34,510 bases of DNA, taken from positions 1 through 34,510 of the forward strand of contig JALOQX010000025.1 in assembly GCA_025459265.1 (NCBI GenBank). Reading direction: 5' to 3'. Every line of letters begins with the position of its first letter. The first letter of the stretch is position 1. The notes beneath the pieces were generated by a model that was not told the origin of the DNA, made no database searches, and worked only from the letters and a program-made list of their open reading frames with translations. Position numbers and translations under genes: made by a program. This document shows, in pieces, positions 24,275 to 32,252 of this stretch. This DNA comes from Pirellulaceae bacterium (GTDB lineage Bacteria; Planctomycetota; Planctomycetia; Pirellulales; Pirellulaceae).

Positions 24275-24366
24275 CCACACGTCCGCGGCACCGGTTGCCG
24301 ACGTGCGGGGACCCTCGTACACTAACTGCGGAACGAGGGCGTCCATTACCTTTGCGGCAGGCCACC

Positions 24367-24837
24367 ATGGCGTTTGACGGCGAGCAAGAGATTTACCAGG
24401 AGCGGATACTGGATCACTACGAGGAACCGTACCATCGGGGCGCGTGTCCCGAGGCCACGCACGTGCACGAGGACGACAACCCGTTGTGCGGTGACGTGAT
24501 CCATGTCGAACTGCGGATCAATGCGGAGGGCCGCGTCGATGCGGCATGGTTCGACGGAGACGGCTGCTGCATCAGTCAGGCGGCGGCGTCGATGCTCATG
24601 GAGAAGCTGGAAGGGATGCACATCCGGGACGTCAAGCAGTTCACAGCCCAGGACATGCTGCAGCTGTTCGGTGCGCGACTCACGCCCAATCGCCAGAAGT
24701 GCTGTCTGCTGTCCTGGCGCGTCGCCCAGACGGCACTGCACTCGCCGGTCGATGCGGCCGGGTTGGCGAGCGCCCCACCCACGTCGTCCCAGGCGACCGC
24801 GGCCGGACCAGGGCCGCCGTCCCAGGAGGCTTCGTAG
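24367..24837 (+). CDS. sufU: SufU-type Fe-S cluster assembly / sulfur-transfer protein
   Basis: A 156-residue NifU-N/IscU-fold protein of the SufU type. It accepts sulfur from the SufS cysteine desulfurase. Metal- or sulfur-binding residues are present: Cys41 and Asp43 in NPLCGDVI, Cys67 in DGDGCCIS, and Cys112 in RQKCCLLSW. The last 30 residues are Pro/Ala/Ser-rich and go beyond the usual SufU end. ATG at 24367 starts the conserved N-terminus; GGCAGG upstream is a modest ribosome-binding site. The stop codon overlaps the sufS start by one base, a translationally coupled pair. No sufBCD genes are in the window. Confidence 0.93.
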   Translation: MAFDGEQEIYQERILDHYEEPYHRGACPEATHVHEDDNPLCGDVIHVELRINAEGRVDAAWFDGDGCCISQAAASMLMEKLEGMHIRDVKQFTAQDMLQLFGARLTPNRQKCCLLSWRVAQTALHSPVDAAGLASAPPTSSQATAAGPGPPSQEAS

Positions 24838-26114
24838 TGGCCTCCACGCCCGCACTGCCCCTCGACCCGACTGCCCTGCGGGCGGACTTCCCGATCCTGG
24901 CGACCCGGGTGCATGGCGATCGCCCGCTCGTGTACTTCGACAACGCCGCCACGACGCAGCGCCCGCGGCAAGTGATCCAGGCGCTGGTGGATGCCTACGA
25001 GCAGCACTACGCGAACGTGCACCGCGGGATTCACTGGCTGAGTGAACAGAGCACGGACCTGTATGAAGAGGCACGCGAGTCGGTCCGGCGGTTCATTGGG
25101 GCGCGGCAGCGGCACGAAGTGATTTTCACGACCGGGGCTACGGCCTCGATCAATCTGGTGGCCCGGACCTGGGGCGATCAGCACCTGCGGCGGGGCGACG
25201 AGATCCTGTTGAGCGAAATGGAGCATCACTCCAATATCGTGCCATGGCAGCAGTTGGCGGAGCGCACCGGCTGCACCGTGCGGTTCCTGCCCGTGACGGA
25301 CGACGGCCAGCTGGTCCTGGCTGCACTCGACCAGCTCCTGACCGAGCGGACGCGACTGGTCGCGGTGACCGCGGTCTCGAACGTGCTGGGCACGGTCAAT
25401 CCCATTCGCGAGATCGTGGCGCGGGCGCATGCGGTCGGTGCGTTGGCGCTGGTGGACGCGGCACAGAGCGTGCCGCACGCGGCCACGCACGTGGTGGACG
25501 ATGACGCGGATTTCGTGGCCTTCAGCGGCCACAAGATGCTGGGACCGTCGGGGGTCGGGGTCCTTTACGGCCGCGAGCAGCTGCTTGACGCCATGCCGCC
25601 GTTTCTGGGCGGGGGGAGCATGATCCGTCGCGTCACGCTCGACGGGTTCGAGCCGGGGGAGCTGCCGGCCAAGTTCGAAGCGGGCACGCCGCCGATCGTG
25701 CCCGCTCTGGGGCTCTCCGCCGCGATCGCGTATCTCGAGCAGATCGGGATGGAGCGGATCGGCAGCTACGAGTCGGCGTTGACGGGATACGCGCACGAGG
25801 TGCTCGCACGGGTCGACGGCCTGCGGCTGCTGGGCCCGCCGCCCGCGCACAAGGCGGGGATCGTCAGCTTTGTGATCCAGGGCATTCACGCCCACGACGT
25901 GGCCCAGCTCGTCGACCAGGACGGGGTCGCCATTCGCGCCGGGCACCACTGCGCCATGCCGCTGCACAAGCGTCTGGGGATCGCCGCCAGCAATCGGGCC
26001 AGCTTCTACTTCTACAACACACGGGACGAGGTGGATCGCCTCTGCGCCGCCCTGCAGCGCGCCCAGCGTGTCTTTCGCCGCCGCGGGGATCGGCCCAGCG
26101 CGTTCAAAGGCTGA
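24837..26114 (+). CDS. sufS: Cysteine desulfurase SufS
   Basis: A 425-residue PLP-dependent group II cysteine desulfurase that moves sulfur from cysteine to SufU for Fe-S cluster assembly. Seen: YFDNAATTQRP, ANVHRGIHWLSEQST, FTTGATASINLV, SEMEHHSNIVPW, VDAAQSVPH, the PLP lysine in SGHKMLGPSG (Lys233), GGGSMI, and the catalytic cysteine in RAGHHCAMPLH (Cys372). GTG at 24837 has AGGAGG about 8 nt upstream, inside the end of sufU, and overlaps its stop. The 3' end overlaps the convergent phosphatase gene by 11 bp. The short Arg/Lys-rich tail after the core is unremarkable. Confidence 0.96.
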   Translation: MASTPALPLDPTALRADFPILATRVHGDRPLVYFDNAATTQRPRQVIQALVDAYEQHYANVHRGIHWLSEQSTDLYEEARESVRRFIGARQRHEVIFTTGATASINLVARTWGDQHLRRGDEILLSEMEHHSNIVPWQQLAERTGCTVRFLPVTDDGQLVLAALDQLLTERTRLVAVTAVSNVLGTVNPIREIVARAHAVGALALVDAAQSVPHAATHVVDDDADFVAFSGHKMLGPSGVGVLYGREQLLDAMPPFLGGGSMIRRVTLDGFEPGELPAKFEAGTPPIVPALGLSAAIAYLEQIGMERIGSYESALTGYAHEVLARVDGLRLLGPPPAHKAGIVSFVIQGIHAHDVAQLVDQDGVAIRAGHHCAMPLHKRLGIAASNRASFYFYNTRDEVDRLCAALQRAQRVFRRRGDRPSAFKG

Positions 26115-26658
26115 GCGCGCCGCTCTCCGGTCTGTCCCGCAGCGCGGCGCAGAACTGCTGCACGACCGCGCGGCGGGCCAGACGCGGATGGACATGCGGC
26201 CGTCGCGCCAGGATCCAGGCCTGCGCCGCGCCGGGACTCATCCCGCGCGTGGCGACCAGCCAGCAGAGCACCACGGTCGCGCTCCGCGCGCGGCCGGCCT
26301 TGCAGTGCACGTAGACTCCGCGGCCGCGGGCGCGCTGGTCCGTGATGAAGGCCACGCCGCGCTGCACCTGGTCGAGCGACGGCGCCGTGAAGTCGACCGT
26401 GGGGAGCCGCAACTGCTCAATTCCCGCGCGCCGGTACGCCGCCTCCGGTCCCGCGTACTCCTCGCACATGTTCACGACGGCGTTCACCCCCAGCGCGTGC
26501 CACCGGGGCACGTCGCGGGCCAAGGGGAGCGCGCCCAGGTAGACTCCCGCGTCGATCTGGTCCCACCAGTGCCGCAGGTGCAGCACACGCGCCAGCAACA
26601 GGTTCCAGCACAACGTGGGAACCAACAGCACACGCGCCACCCAACGACGAATCAGCAT
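26104..26658 (-). CDS. PTPMT1-like dual-specificity phosphatase (possible phosphatidylglycerophosphatase)
   Basis: A 184-residue protein of the cysteine-phosphatase superfamily. A hydrophobic N-terminus (about residues 8-26) may anchor it to the membrane. The P-loop HCKAGRARS holds Cys119 and Arg125 of the CX5R motif, and the preceding LPTVDFTAPSLDQVQRGV closely resembles the PTPMT1 segment carrying the general acid Asp. PTPMT1 dephosphorylates phosphatidylglycerophosphate, and a bacterial orthologue with this activity is known from Rhodopirellula baltica; this protein may do the same in phosphatidylglycerol/cardiolipin synthesis. AAGGGA overlaps the stop codon of the upstream dehydrogenase gene, and the ATG follows 12 bp after that stop, so the two genes are translationally linked. 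The 3' end overlaps sufS by 11 bp. Confidence 0.85.
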   Translation of the reverse strand: MLIRRWVARVLLVPTLCWNLLLARVLHLRHWWDQIDAGVYLGALPLARDVPRWHALGVNAVVNMCEEYAGPEAAYRRAGIEQLRLPTVDFTAPSLDQVQRGVAFITDQRARGRGVYVHCKAGRARSATVVLCWLVATRGMSPGAAQAWILARRPHVHPRLARRAVVQQFCAALRDRPESGALSL

Positions 26659-26670
26659 GCGTCGGTCCCT

Positions 26671-27981
26671 TCAGTGATAAAACGACCTGCCCGCAGCCGC
26701 CAGCGACTGCAGCAGTGGCGTCGGGCGCAGCCGGGTCCCCAGGGGCTCCAGCGCGGAGAGCCACGCCACGATCCGCGCCGCGCCCACGTGGTCGGCCCAG
26801 TGGAGCAATCCCCCGCGGGCCCGCGGAAACGCCAGGCCAAACACGCTGGCGACGTCGATGTCGCGCGGATGCCCCACCAGTCCCTCCTCCAACACGCGTG
26901 TGGCCTCCAGCAGCATGGGAAGGACCAGTCGGGCCGCAATCGCGCTCTCGTCCAGGAACGCCTGCCGGCGCAGGTAGGGCGTGAGAATCGCAGCGAGTGT
27001 GGGGTCCGGCGCGCCGCGAGACAGCGGATCCGCGTAGCTGTAGAAACCCCGCCCCGCCTTCCGCCCCAGGCGTCCGAGCTTGACAAGCTTGGGAAGGACC
27101 GGCGTAAGTGCGATGCGATCCGGGAACGCTTCCCATAACGTGCGTCCCGCCCGCATGGCCGTATCCAGGCCAATCATGTCGAACGTCTCGAACGGACCCC
27201 ATTGCATGCCGAAGGCCCGCGCTGCGCGATCGATGGCCAGCAGGTCGACCCGCTCGCAGAGCATATCGAGCGCTTCGTTCAGGTAGGGCAGCAGCAGTCG
27301 GTTAATCACGAATCCGGGACTGTCCCGCACCAGCACCGGCACCTTCCCCACGTCAAATACAAACCGCAGCGCGGCGGCGAGGACGCCTGGATCGGTGCAG
27401 GCGGCCGGGACGACCTCGACGGCCAGCCGGTCCGCGACCGGGTAACAGAAATGCAGGCCGCAGAAGCGTGCGGGACAGGCCACCGCATCGGCCAGTTGGG
27501 CCAGCGGAATGGTGGAGGTGTTGGTCGCCACCAGGGCGGTGGCGGACAGCCGCGGCGTGACCTGCCCCAGCAACTGACGTTTCAGCTCGCGGTTCTCCAC
27601 AACGGACTCGATCAGCAGGTCACACTGCGCCAGCGACTCGGGCGTGGCTGCCCGTTGCAGCATGTCTTGCAGCGGCGCGGGCAGACTCGCCGCGCTGCGG
27701 GCCAGCGTCTGGTGCGCCCGATCCAGCGCGTCGGCGGCGGCGTCGTACAACGTGACGTGCAGGCCGGCCTGCAGCGCGGCCTGGGCGATGCCCGTCCCCA
27801 TCAAGCCGGCGCCACAAATGCCGACAGCGCGGCGCCGCGTGGTGGCGGAGCCGGCGAGCCGTTCCGCCAGCGTGCTGCGGGCGTGTGTCTGGAGCTGCGC
27901 AGCGTGGCGTTCCCCGGCCGCCGCGTCGGGTGCGGCCAGGGCCAGCCGCGGATCGGCCAAGGGCGGTTCGAGGTCGGACAT
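26671..27981 (-). CDS. 3-hydroxyacyl-CoA dehydrogenase (free-standing FadB/FadJ C-terminal type)
   Basis: A 436-residue NAD-dependent dehydrogenase of beta-oxidation or related acyl-CoA pathways. After an unassigned N-terminal extension of about 50 residues come the nucleotide loop GICGAGLMGTGIAQ, the segments LIESVVENRELK and ATNTSTIPL, and GLHFCYPVADRLAVEVV, which carries the catalytic His-Glu pair. DSPGFVINRLLLPYLNEA follows, then GRKAGRGFYSY. A second C-terminal domain (LPMLLEATRVLEEGLV, FPRARGGLLHWAD) follows. Two C-terminal domains are the hallmark of the dehydrogenase half of FadB/FadJ, but the enoyl-CoA hydratase half is missing, so it acts alone or with a separate hydratase. Its gene precedes and is coupled to the PTPMT1-like phosphatase gene. 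Start ATG at 27981. Confidence 0.92.
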   Translation of the reverse strand: MSDLEPPLADPRLALAAPDAAAGERHAAQLQTHARSTLAERLAGSATTRRRAVGICGAGLMGTGIAQAALQAGLHVTLYDAAADALDRAHQTLARSAASLPAPLQDMLQRAATPESLAQCDLLIESVVENRELKRQLLGQVTPRLSATALVATNTSTIPLAQLADAVACPARFCGLHFCYPVADRLAVEVVPAACTDPGVLAAALRFVFDVGKVPVLVRDSPGFVINRLLLPYLNEALDMLCERVDLLAIDRAARAFGMQWGPFETFDMIGLDTAMRAGRTLWEAFPDRIALTPVLPKLVKLGRLGRKAGRGFYSYADPLSRGAPDPTLAAILTPYLRRQAFLDESAIAARLVLPMLLEATRVLEEGLVGHPRDIDVASVFGLAFPRARGGLLHWADHVGAARIVAWLSALEPLGTRLRPTPLLQSLAAAGRSFYH

Positions 27982-28144
27982 GAATGTCCTATCCGGGATG
28001 TACGGCCAGGCGCATCGCCCGTGCGCGGCGGTGCATCTGCCGCGCGCCAGTTGCCACCGTCGGACGACTACGTGTCCCCCGCATGCTACCCTGGTTTTTT
28101 CTCAGCGTGAACCCCAAGGGATCCCCACGGCCCTGGAAACCGGG

Positions 28145-28150
28145 TATACT
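28145..28150 (+). promoter_or_regulatory. Possible -10 element of the DUF4430-DUF6580 pair
   Basis: TATACT at 28145-28150 stands about 70 bp upstream of the DUF4430 start in the divergent gap of about 240 bp. No good -35 is visible. The gap also holds a run of six T (28095-28100) not preceded by a clear hairpin. Confidence 0.3.
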
Positions 28151-28222
28151 GCGCGCCGTGTGCGCGGCAGCGAGTTGTGCCGCCGCCCCGTGCGCAAACC
28201 TGATCAGAGGAGTCCACGACGC

Positions 28223-28645
28223 ATGTCGCATCGCTACCGAGCCCATCGCCGTCTGTGGCTGGGCGTCCTGTGGATGTGCGCGGTCGGCGCGGCGGTGTCT
28301 CTGGCGCAGCAGTCGGACGATCCCGCGCCTCCCGACGCGACCGTGCAGCTGGTGGTCGATTATGGGGACGGCGTCGAAAAGCACTTCACCGCGCTCCCGT
28401 TTCGTGAGGGTGTGACCGTGCTCGATGTGCTCGAGTCCGCGCAGCGCCATCCGCGCGGCATCAAGTTCGTGCATCGCGGCAAGGCGGCAACGGCCTTTCT
28501 GACGCGTATCGATGACCTCGAAAACGAAGGACGCGGCCGCAACTGGGTCTACCGCGTCAACGGCGAGCTGGCGGACTGCAGCTTCGCCACCTTTGTGCTC
28601 AAGGCGGGTGATACCGTCTTGTGGAAATTCGGCGCGTATCGATAG
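28223..28645 (+). CDS. Secreted DUF4430 (transcobalamin C-terminal-like) protein
   Basis: A 140-residue protein with a signal peptide (about residues 1-28, ending VSLAQ) and one DUF4430 domain. Family features: VQLVVDYGDGVEKHFTALPF, the EGVTVLDVLESAQ helix, AFLTRIDDLENEG, NWVYRVNGE, and KAGDTVLWKFG at the end. DUF4430 is a beta-grasp-like domain related to the C-terminal part of transcobalamin/intrinsic factor and is often found in surface or secreted proteins. ATG at 28223 lies about 10 nt after AGAGGAG. The next gene, encoding a small membrane protein, follows after 56 bp, which suggests a two-gene unit. The ligand is unknown; cobalamin is only a suggestion from the fold. Confidence 0.85.
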   Translation: MSHRYRAHRRLWLGVLWMCAVGAAVSLAQQSDDPAPPDATVQLVVDYGDGVEKHFTALPFREGVTVLDVLESAQRHPRGIKFVHRGKAATAFLTRIDDLENEGRGRNWVYRVNGELADCSFATFVLKAGDTVLWKFGAYR

Positions 28646-28701
28646 AATTAGCGGCGTTTGGACCACTTCCTGAATTCCTCACCGAGTGACGAGACGTAAC
28701 G

Positions 28702-29355
28702 ATGACAGCGATCCTCACGAACCGAGAAGCGCAACGACACAGCGATGCCGGAATGCAGCAGCGGGGTCTGGAGGCGGGCGTTCGGCCATGGCTCTGGGAC
28801 CTGTCCGCATTCGTCCTGCTGGTTGGCAGCGGGGTGGCCCTGCGGCTGGCCTGCCAGGACTTGCCCAACTTTGCCCCGGTGGCCGCGTTGGCACTGGTCT
28901 CCGGCTATTTCTTCCGGTCAGCGATCCTGGCGCTGTGCGTGCCGTTGGCGGTGATGGGAATCAGCGACTGGTTCGTGGGGGGCTATCACTGGGGCGTCAT
29001 GGCGGTGGTCTACGCCGTGCTCGCGTTCCCAGTGCTGCTGCGGTCGTGGCTGCGCGGCACGTTCGAGCTGCGGGGGCGCCGCCCGGCTCAACGGCTGGTT
29101 CCGCTGGCTGGCCTGATCGCGTGCGGGCTGTTCTCGTCGCTCGTGTTCTTCGTCGTGACGAACTTCGCGGTGTGGGTGGCCTTTGACACCTATGCGATGA
29201 GCTGGTCTGGCTTGGCGCACTGCTACGCGGCGGCGGTGCCGTTTTTCCGGTACACGTTGGCCGGGGACCTGTTCTTCGGACTGGTGCTCTTCGGCACGTA
29301 CGCCCTGGCGCTGTCAGCGGTGCGGAGCCCCGAGCCGCTCGGCGAACTGAGTTGA
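28702..29355 (+). CDS. DUF6580-like integral membrane protein, putative ECF-type S-component
   Basis: A 217-residue membrane protein with about six hydrophobic helices, the first at about 33-52 and the last near 195-212. The segment CQDLPNFAPVAALALVSGYFF resembles the conserved start of DUF6580 proteins, which look like substrate-binding S-components of energy-coupling-factor transporters. No ECF ATPase (EcfA) or EcfT is in the window. It is cotranscribed, probably, with the secreted DUF4430 protein, which could deliver a ligand. ATG at 28702 is preceded by no strong ribosome-binding site. The gene converges on the Gly/Met-rich protein gene with a 31-bp gap. Family assignment is from memory of its hydrophobic signature and is moderate. 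Confidence 0.65.
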   Translation: MTAILTNREAQRHSDAGMQQRGLEAGVRPWLWDLSAFVLLVGSGVALRLACQDLPNFAPVAALALVSGYFFRSAILALCVPLAVMGISDWFVGGYHWGVMAVVYAVLAFPVLLRSWLRGTFELRGRRPAQRLVPLAGLIACGLFSSLVFFVVTNFAVWVAFDTYAMSWSGLAHCYAAAVPFFRYTLAGDLFFGLVLFGTYALALSAVRSPEPLGELS

Positions 29356-29386
29356 TGGGCTGACGGGGCCACCGCTCAGGGCCGGG

Positions 29387-31132
29387 TCACTTCTTGTTGG
29401 TCCCGGCCTCGGCGGGTGGCTGAGCCGGTTCTTCGGCAGCAGGGGCGACAGCGGCGTCAGCCGGCGCCGCACCACCGCCGGGCAAGGCGTCCTCTGCACT
29501 CGGCTCGATCGCCGCCGGGGTCACGTTCGGCAGGAGGCTTTCCAGGTCGCGCACTTTCGTGCGGACCTGCTTGAGCATGTCCGCGAGCCCTTTTTCCTGG
29601 GCGTCTGTCGCGGTGACCACGGCATCCAGCGCCTTGACGACCTGGGTGATTTCCGCCTTCTGCTGGTCATCCACGGCCAATTGCGCAATTGCGCCCAGTG
29701 CATCGGTCGGTGCGCGGCCCGCCTGTGGCCCGCGAATCCCCAGCAGCACGCAGTGCAAGGGCTGCTTCAGGCGACGGCGCACGCGGTCAATCAGCTCGTC
29801 CATCTCCTGGTCGACCGGCGACATGCCGCCCATACCGTACCCGCCGTACCCGGGCATCATGCCGCCGGGCCCGAACTTGCCGCCACCACCCCCGGGCGTC
29901 ATACCGCCCATACCCGGCGTGGCCATGCCGCCCGGATAGCCCATCGTCGGCATCCCGCCGACCCCACCGACGCCCCCGGCCCCGATGACGTCTGAGGGAG
30001 GACCGCCGGCGGCCATCCCGGCCATGCCCGCGCTGCCCAAGCCGGCCATCTCGCCCATTCCCATATAGCCCCCCATGCCCGGGAGGCCGCCACTGCCCCG
30101 GGACGCGCCTCTCCGCTCTTCCACGGCCTTCTCCTCCTCCTTGGCCCGCGTGTCCTCCGTCCGGCACGCGTACGCAGCCAGCGCCGCCAACTGCCGCACG
30201 GTCGCCACCGCATCGATCCCCGTCACGTCGGTGTAGACCAGATCGCCCAGCGCCCGGGCCGCTGCGCAGCGGAGCGACAAGGGTTCCTCCGCATCCCCCA
30301 CGATGCGCACCAGGCTGTCGAAGATGGCCCGGTTGTCGCCAACGGCACCCAGGGCGGCCACCACGTCGCCCGCATTGCGGCGCAGCCACGTGTGCCCCTC
30401 GACATTCCGGCTGGCCGGGACGGCCTTTTCATCCAACAGACTCTGCATCAACGCCGCCACTTCCGCCCGCCGCCCGTCCGGAATCGGCTGATCCTGCGGG
30501 CGCTGCCGAACCAGCCGCAGGTGCCGCTCGATCCCCAGCATCGCCGCCACGCGCACGACATCCAGCTGATCCGGTTTCTTCAGCTCGTCGACCATGAAGT
30601 CAAAGGCCTGCGGGAGTCGCACTGCCGGGTAGCGCAGCCCGCCCAGCATGCGGGCCTCCGTCTGGTTCAGGCTGCCGACGATCAGCATCGCGTTGTACCG
30701 CACGTACGGGTGGTAGTTGCCCGTCACGCGACGCGTCGCCTCTTCATAGGCAACCTCCAGCAGATACTGATGCAAGGCCGGGTCGGAGGCGTTTTCCAGG
30801 TCCTTCGTCAGATTATCGCGTTTGTCAAACAGCTCGCCGAACAGCTCTTCCGTCGCCATGGAGGGAAACAAGTAGTTCCGATACCAGTTGTCCAGCAGCG
30901 CCCGGTTGGCGGCAAATGACGAGCGTCCGAAGACCACCTGATCCTTCGCGCCGCGCTGGGTGACGATGTTCCGCGGATCGGCAAAGTCGGCACCGACAGA
31001 GTCCCACGTGTACGTGGCACTGTCTTGCCCCCAGGCAACATTGTCCGGAAAGACCTGGCCGAGAGCGCTGAGCAGCAGCGCGACCGTCGGCAGGAGCCAC
31101 GCGAACGGGCGGAGTGAGCGAATGGACGCCAT
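29387..31132 (-). CDS. Exported protein with helical-repeat domain and Gly/Met-rich low-complexity segment
   Basis: A 581-residue protein with a signal peptide (about residues 1-32: SLRPFAWLLPTVALLLSAL then a cut near VAWGQ). Residues 60-340 are helical, with repeats suggestive of HEAT/armadillo folds (for example YVRYNAMLIVGSL, LDVVRVAAMLGIERHL, LRCAAARALGDLVY). A segment rich in Gly, Met, Pro and Ala follows (encoded at about 29.82-30.10 kb), then a helical region and a Pro/Ala/Glu-rich, probably disordered C-terminus. It is not a family I can name; similar exported proteins occur in planctomycetes. AGGGAGAGG precedes the ATG at 31132, and a TTGACA promoter candidate lies upstream. Confidence 0.8.
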   Translation of the reverse strand: MASIRSLRPFAWLLPTVALLLSALGQVFPDNVAWGQDSATYTWDSVGADFADPRNIVTQRGAKDQVVFGRSSFAANRALLDNWYRNYLFPSMATEELFGELFDKRDNLTKDLENASDPALHQYLLEVAYEEATRRVTGNYHPYVRYNAMLIVGSLNQTEARMLGGLRYPAVRLPQAFDFMVDELKKPDQLDVVRVAAMLGIERHLRLVRQRPQDQPIPDGRRAEVAALMQSLLDEKAVPASRNVEGHTWLRRNAGDVVAALGAVGDNRAIFDSLVRIVGDAEEPLSLRCAAARALGDLVYTDVTGIDAVATVRQLAALAAYACRTEDTRAKEEEKAVEERRGASRGSGGLPGMGGYMGMGEMAGLGSAGMAGMAAGGPPSDVIGAGGVGGVGGMPTMGYPGGMATPGMGGMTPGGGGGKFGPGGMMPGYGGYGMGGMSPVDQEMDELIDRVRRRLKQPLHCVLLGIRGPQAGRAPTDALGAIAQLAVDDQQKAEITQVVKALDAVVTATDAQEKGLADMLKQVRTKVRDLESLLPNVTPAAIEPSAEDALPGGGAAPADAAVAPAAEEPAQPPAEAGTNKK

Positions 31133-31219
31133 GGAACACCTCTCCCTTGACTGTGCGGACCGCCACGAACTGGCGCAGTGACATGAGCTTGCGCAGACAC
31201 CCGGCACCGGTCCCTGATT

Positions 31220-31252
31220 ACTAGACTAGTCGTGAGCACGACCGATTGTCAA
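31220..31252 (-). promoter_or_regulatory. Promoter of the Gly/Met-rich protein gene with an overlapping palindrome
   Basis: On the minus strand a consensus TTGACA -35 (31247-31252), an 18-nt spacer and TAGTCT (-10, 31223-31228) are present. The palindrome ACTAGACTAGT (31220-31230) covers the -10 and could be an operator. It lies about 90 bp upstream of the gene start and close to the start of the divergent HDAC-like gene at 31307. Confidence 0.55.
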
Positions 31253-31306
31253 CTTCACGGGCCCTTCGTATGCTCCCTAGCGAAGCGGGCGGCGAGGACC
31301 GCGATC

Positions 31307-32242
31307 ATGACCTGGCTCTACGACGACCCCCAGTTCCTCCAGCACGACACGGGCTCCCACCCCGAACGGCCGGCCCGCCTGGAGAGCATTACCGCACGGC
31401 TCGTGGCCGACGGGCTCGACCGCCGCTGCCAGCGGCCGACGTGGGACCCGGTATCCCGTGACGCGCTCGGCCGCGTCCATGATCTGGCCTACGCAGACAG
31501 CGTCGCGCGATTCGCCGACCGCGGCGGCGGCTACATCGAACGGGATACGGTCGTCGGACCGGTATCGTACGCAGTGGCGCTGTCCGCTGCCGGCGCGGTC
31601 GCAGATGCGGTCCGCCGCGTCATCGCGGGCCCGGATCGCCAGGCGCTGTGCCTCGTGCGTCCGCCCGGACACCACGCCCTGCGGCGTTCCGCGATGGGGT
31701 TCTGCCTGTTTAACAACATCGCCCTGGCAGCGCGGGTCGCCACAGCCGAATTGCAGCTCGACCGGGTCCTGATCGTCGACTGGGATGTGCATCACGGGAA
31801 CGGCACGCAGGCCACCTTCTGGGAGGATGAGCAGGTGGGCGTGTTCTCGATCCATCGCTGGCCGTTCTATCCGGGGACCGGCGCGGCGGACGAGACGGGT
31901 GCCGGCCCGGGTTTGGGCGCGACGTGCAACGTACCGATCCGGTATGGCACGCCGCGCGCGGAATATCGCGCTCGCTTCTCGGACGCAGTCGCGGCTTTTG
32001 CCGACCGGATCCGCCCTCAATTGGTGCTCGTCAGCGCCGGGTTCGATGCCCACGAGGAGGACCCGGTCGGGTCCCTCGGGCTGGAGGACGAGGACTTTGC
32101 GGCCCTGACAGACCTGGTGCTCGACATTGCCCAGCAGTACGCGGCGGGGCGCGTGGTCAGCGCCTTGGAGGGCGGCTACAACGTGCGGGTGTTGCCCGGT
32201 TCGGTCGCCGTGCATCTCGAGGCCATGCTCGCGCGGCAGTAG
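31307..32242 (+). CDS. Histone-deacetylase-family (acetylpolyamine amidohydrolase-like) deacetylase
   Basis: A 311-residue zinc hydrolase of the HDAC/acetoin utilisation/acetylpolyamine amidohydrolase superfamily. Seen: HPERPARLESI near the N-terminus, RPPGHHALRRSAMGFCLFNN (His-His catalytic region at about residue 120), VLIVDWDVHHGNGTQ (Asp and His zinc ligands, about 158), SAGFDAHEEDPVGSL (third ligand Asp, about 245), and ALEGGYN. All expected catalytic residues are present, so it is likely active on acetylated lysine, polyamines or similar cytosolic substrates; the natural one is unknown. ATG at 31307 is preceded by GAGGA about 9 nt upstream and matches the conserved N-terminus. It converges on the cyclase gene, 10 bp away. 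Confidence 0.93.
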   Translation: MTWLYDDPQFLQHDTGSHPERPARLESITARLVADGLDRRCQRPTWDPVSRDALGRVHDLAYADSVARFADRGGGYIERDTVVGPVSYAVALSAAGAVADAVRRVIAGPDRQALCLVRPPGHHALRRSAMGFCLFNNIALAARVATAELQLDRVLIVDWDVHHGNGTQATFWEDEQVGVFSIHRWPFYPGTGAADETGAGPGLGATCNVPIRYGTPRAEYRARFSDAVAAFADRIRPQLVLVSAGFDAHEEDPVGSLGLEDEDFAALTDLVLDIAQQYAAGRVVSALEGGYNVRVLPGSVAVHLEAMLARQ

Positions 32243-32252
32243 ACCGCCGGCG

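Noticed and set aside
19979-24346. Very long open minus-strand frame (about 1455 codons)
   Set aside because: It is antisense to the propeller-protein and RNase HII-like genes, whose products have clear family motifs. The minus-strand product is basic, Arg/Pro/Gln-rich and has no domain.
28091-28100. T-run (six T) as an intrinsic terminator
   Set aside because: No stable GC hairpin precedes the T-run, and both flanking genes are transcribed away from this gap.
27982-28222. Cobalamin riboswitch upstream of the DUF4430 gene
   Set aside because: A GCCACC stretch hints at the B12 box, but the rest of the conserved core is missing, so no riboswitch can be claimed.
29818-30106. CRISPR-like or tandem DNA repeat in the Gly/Met-rich coding segment
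   Set aside because: Units are irregular in length and sequence and follow codon composition; there is no repeat-spacer structure.
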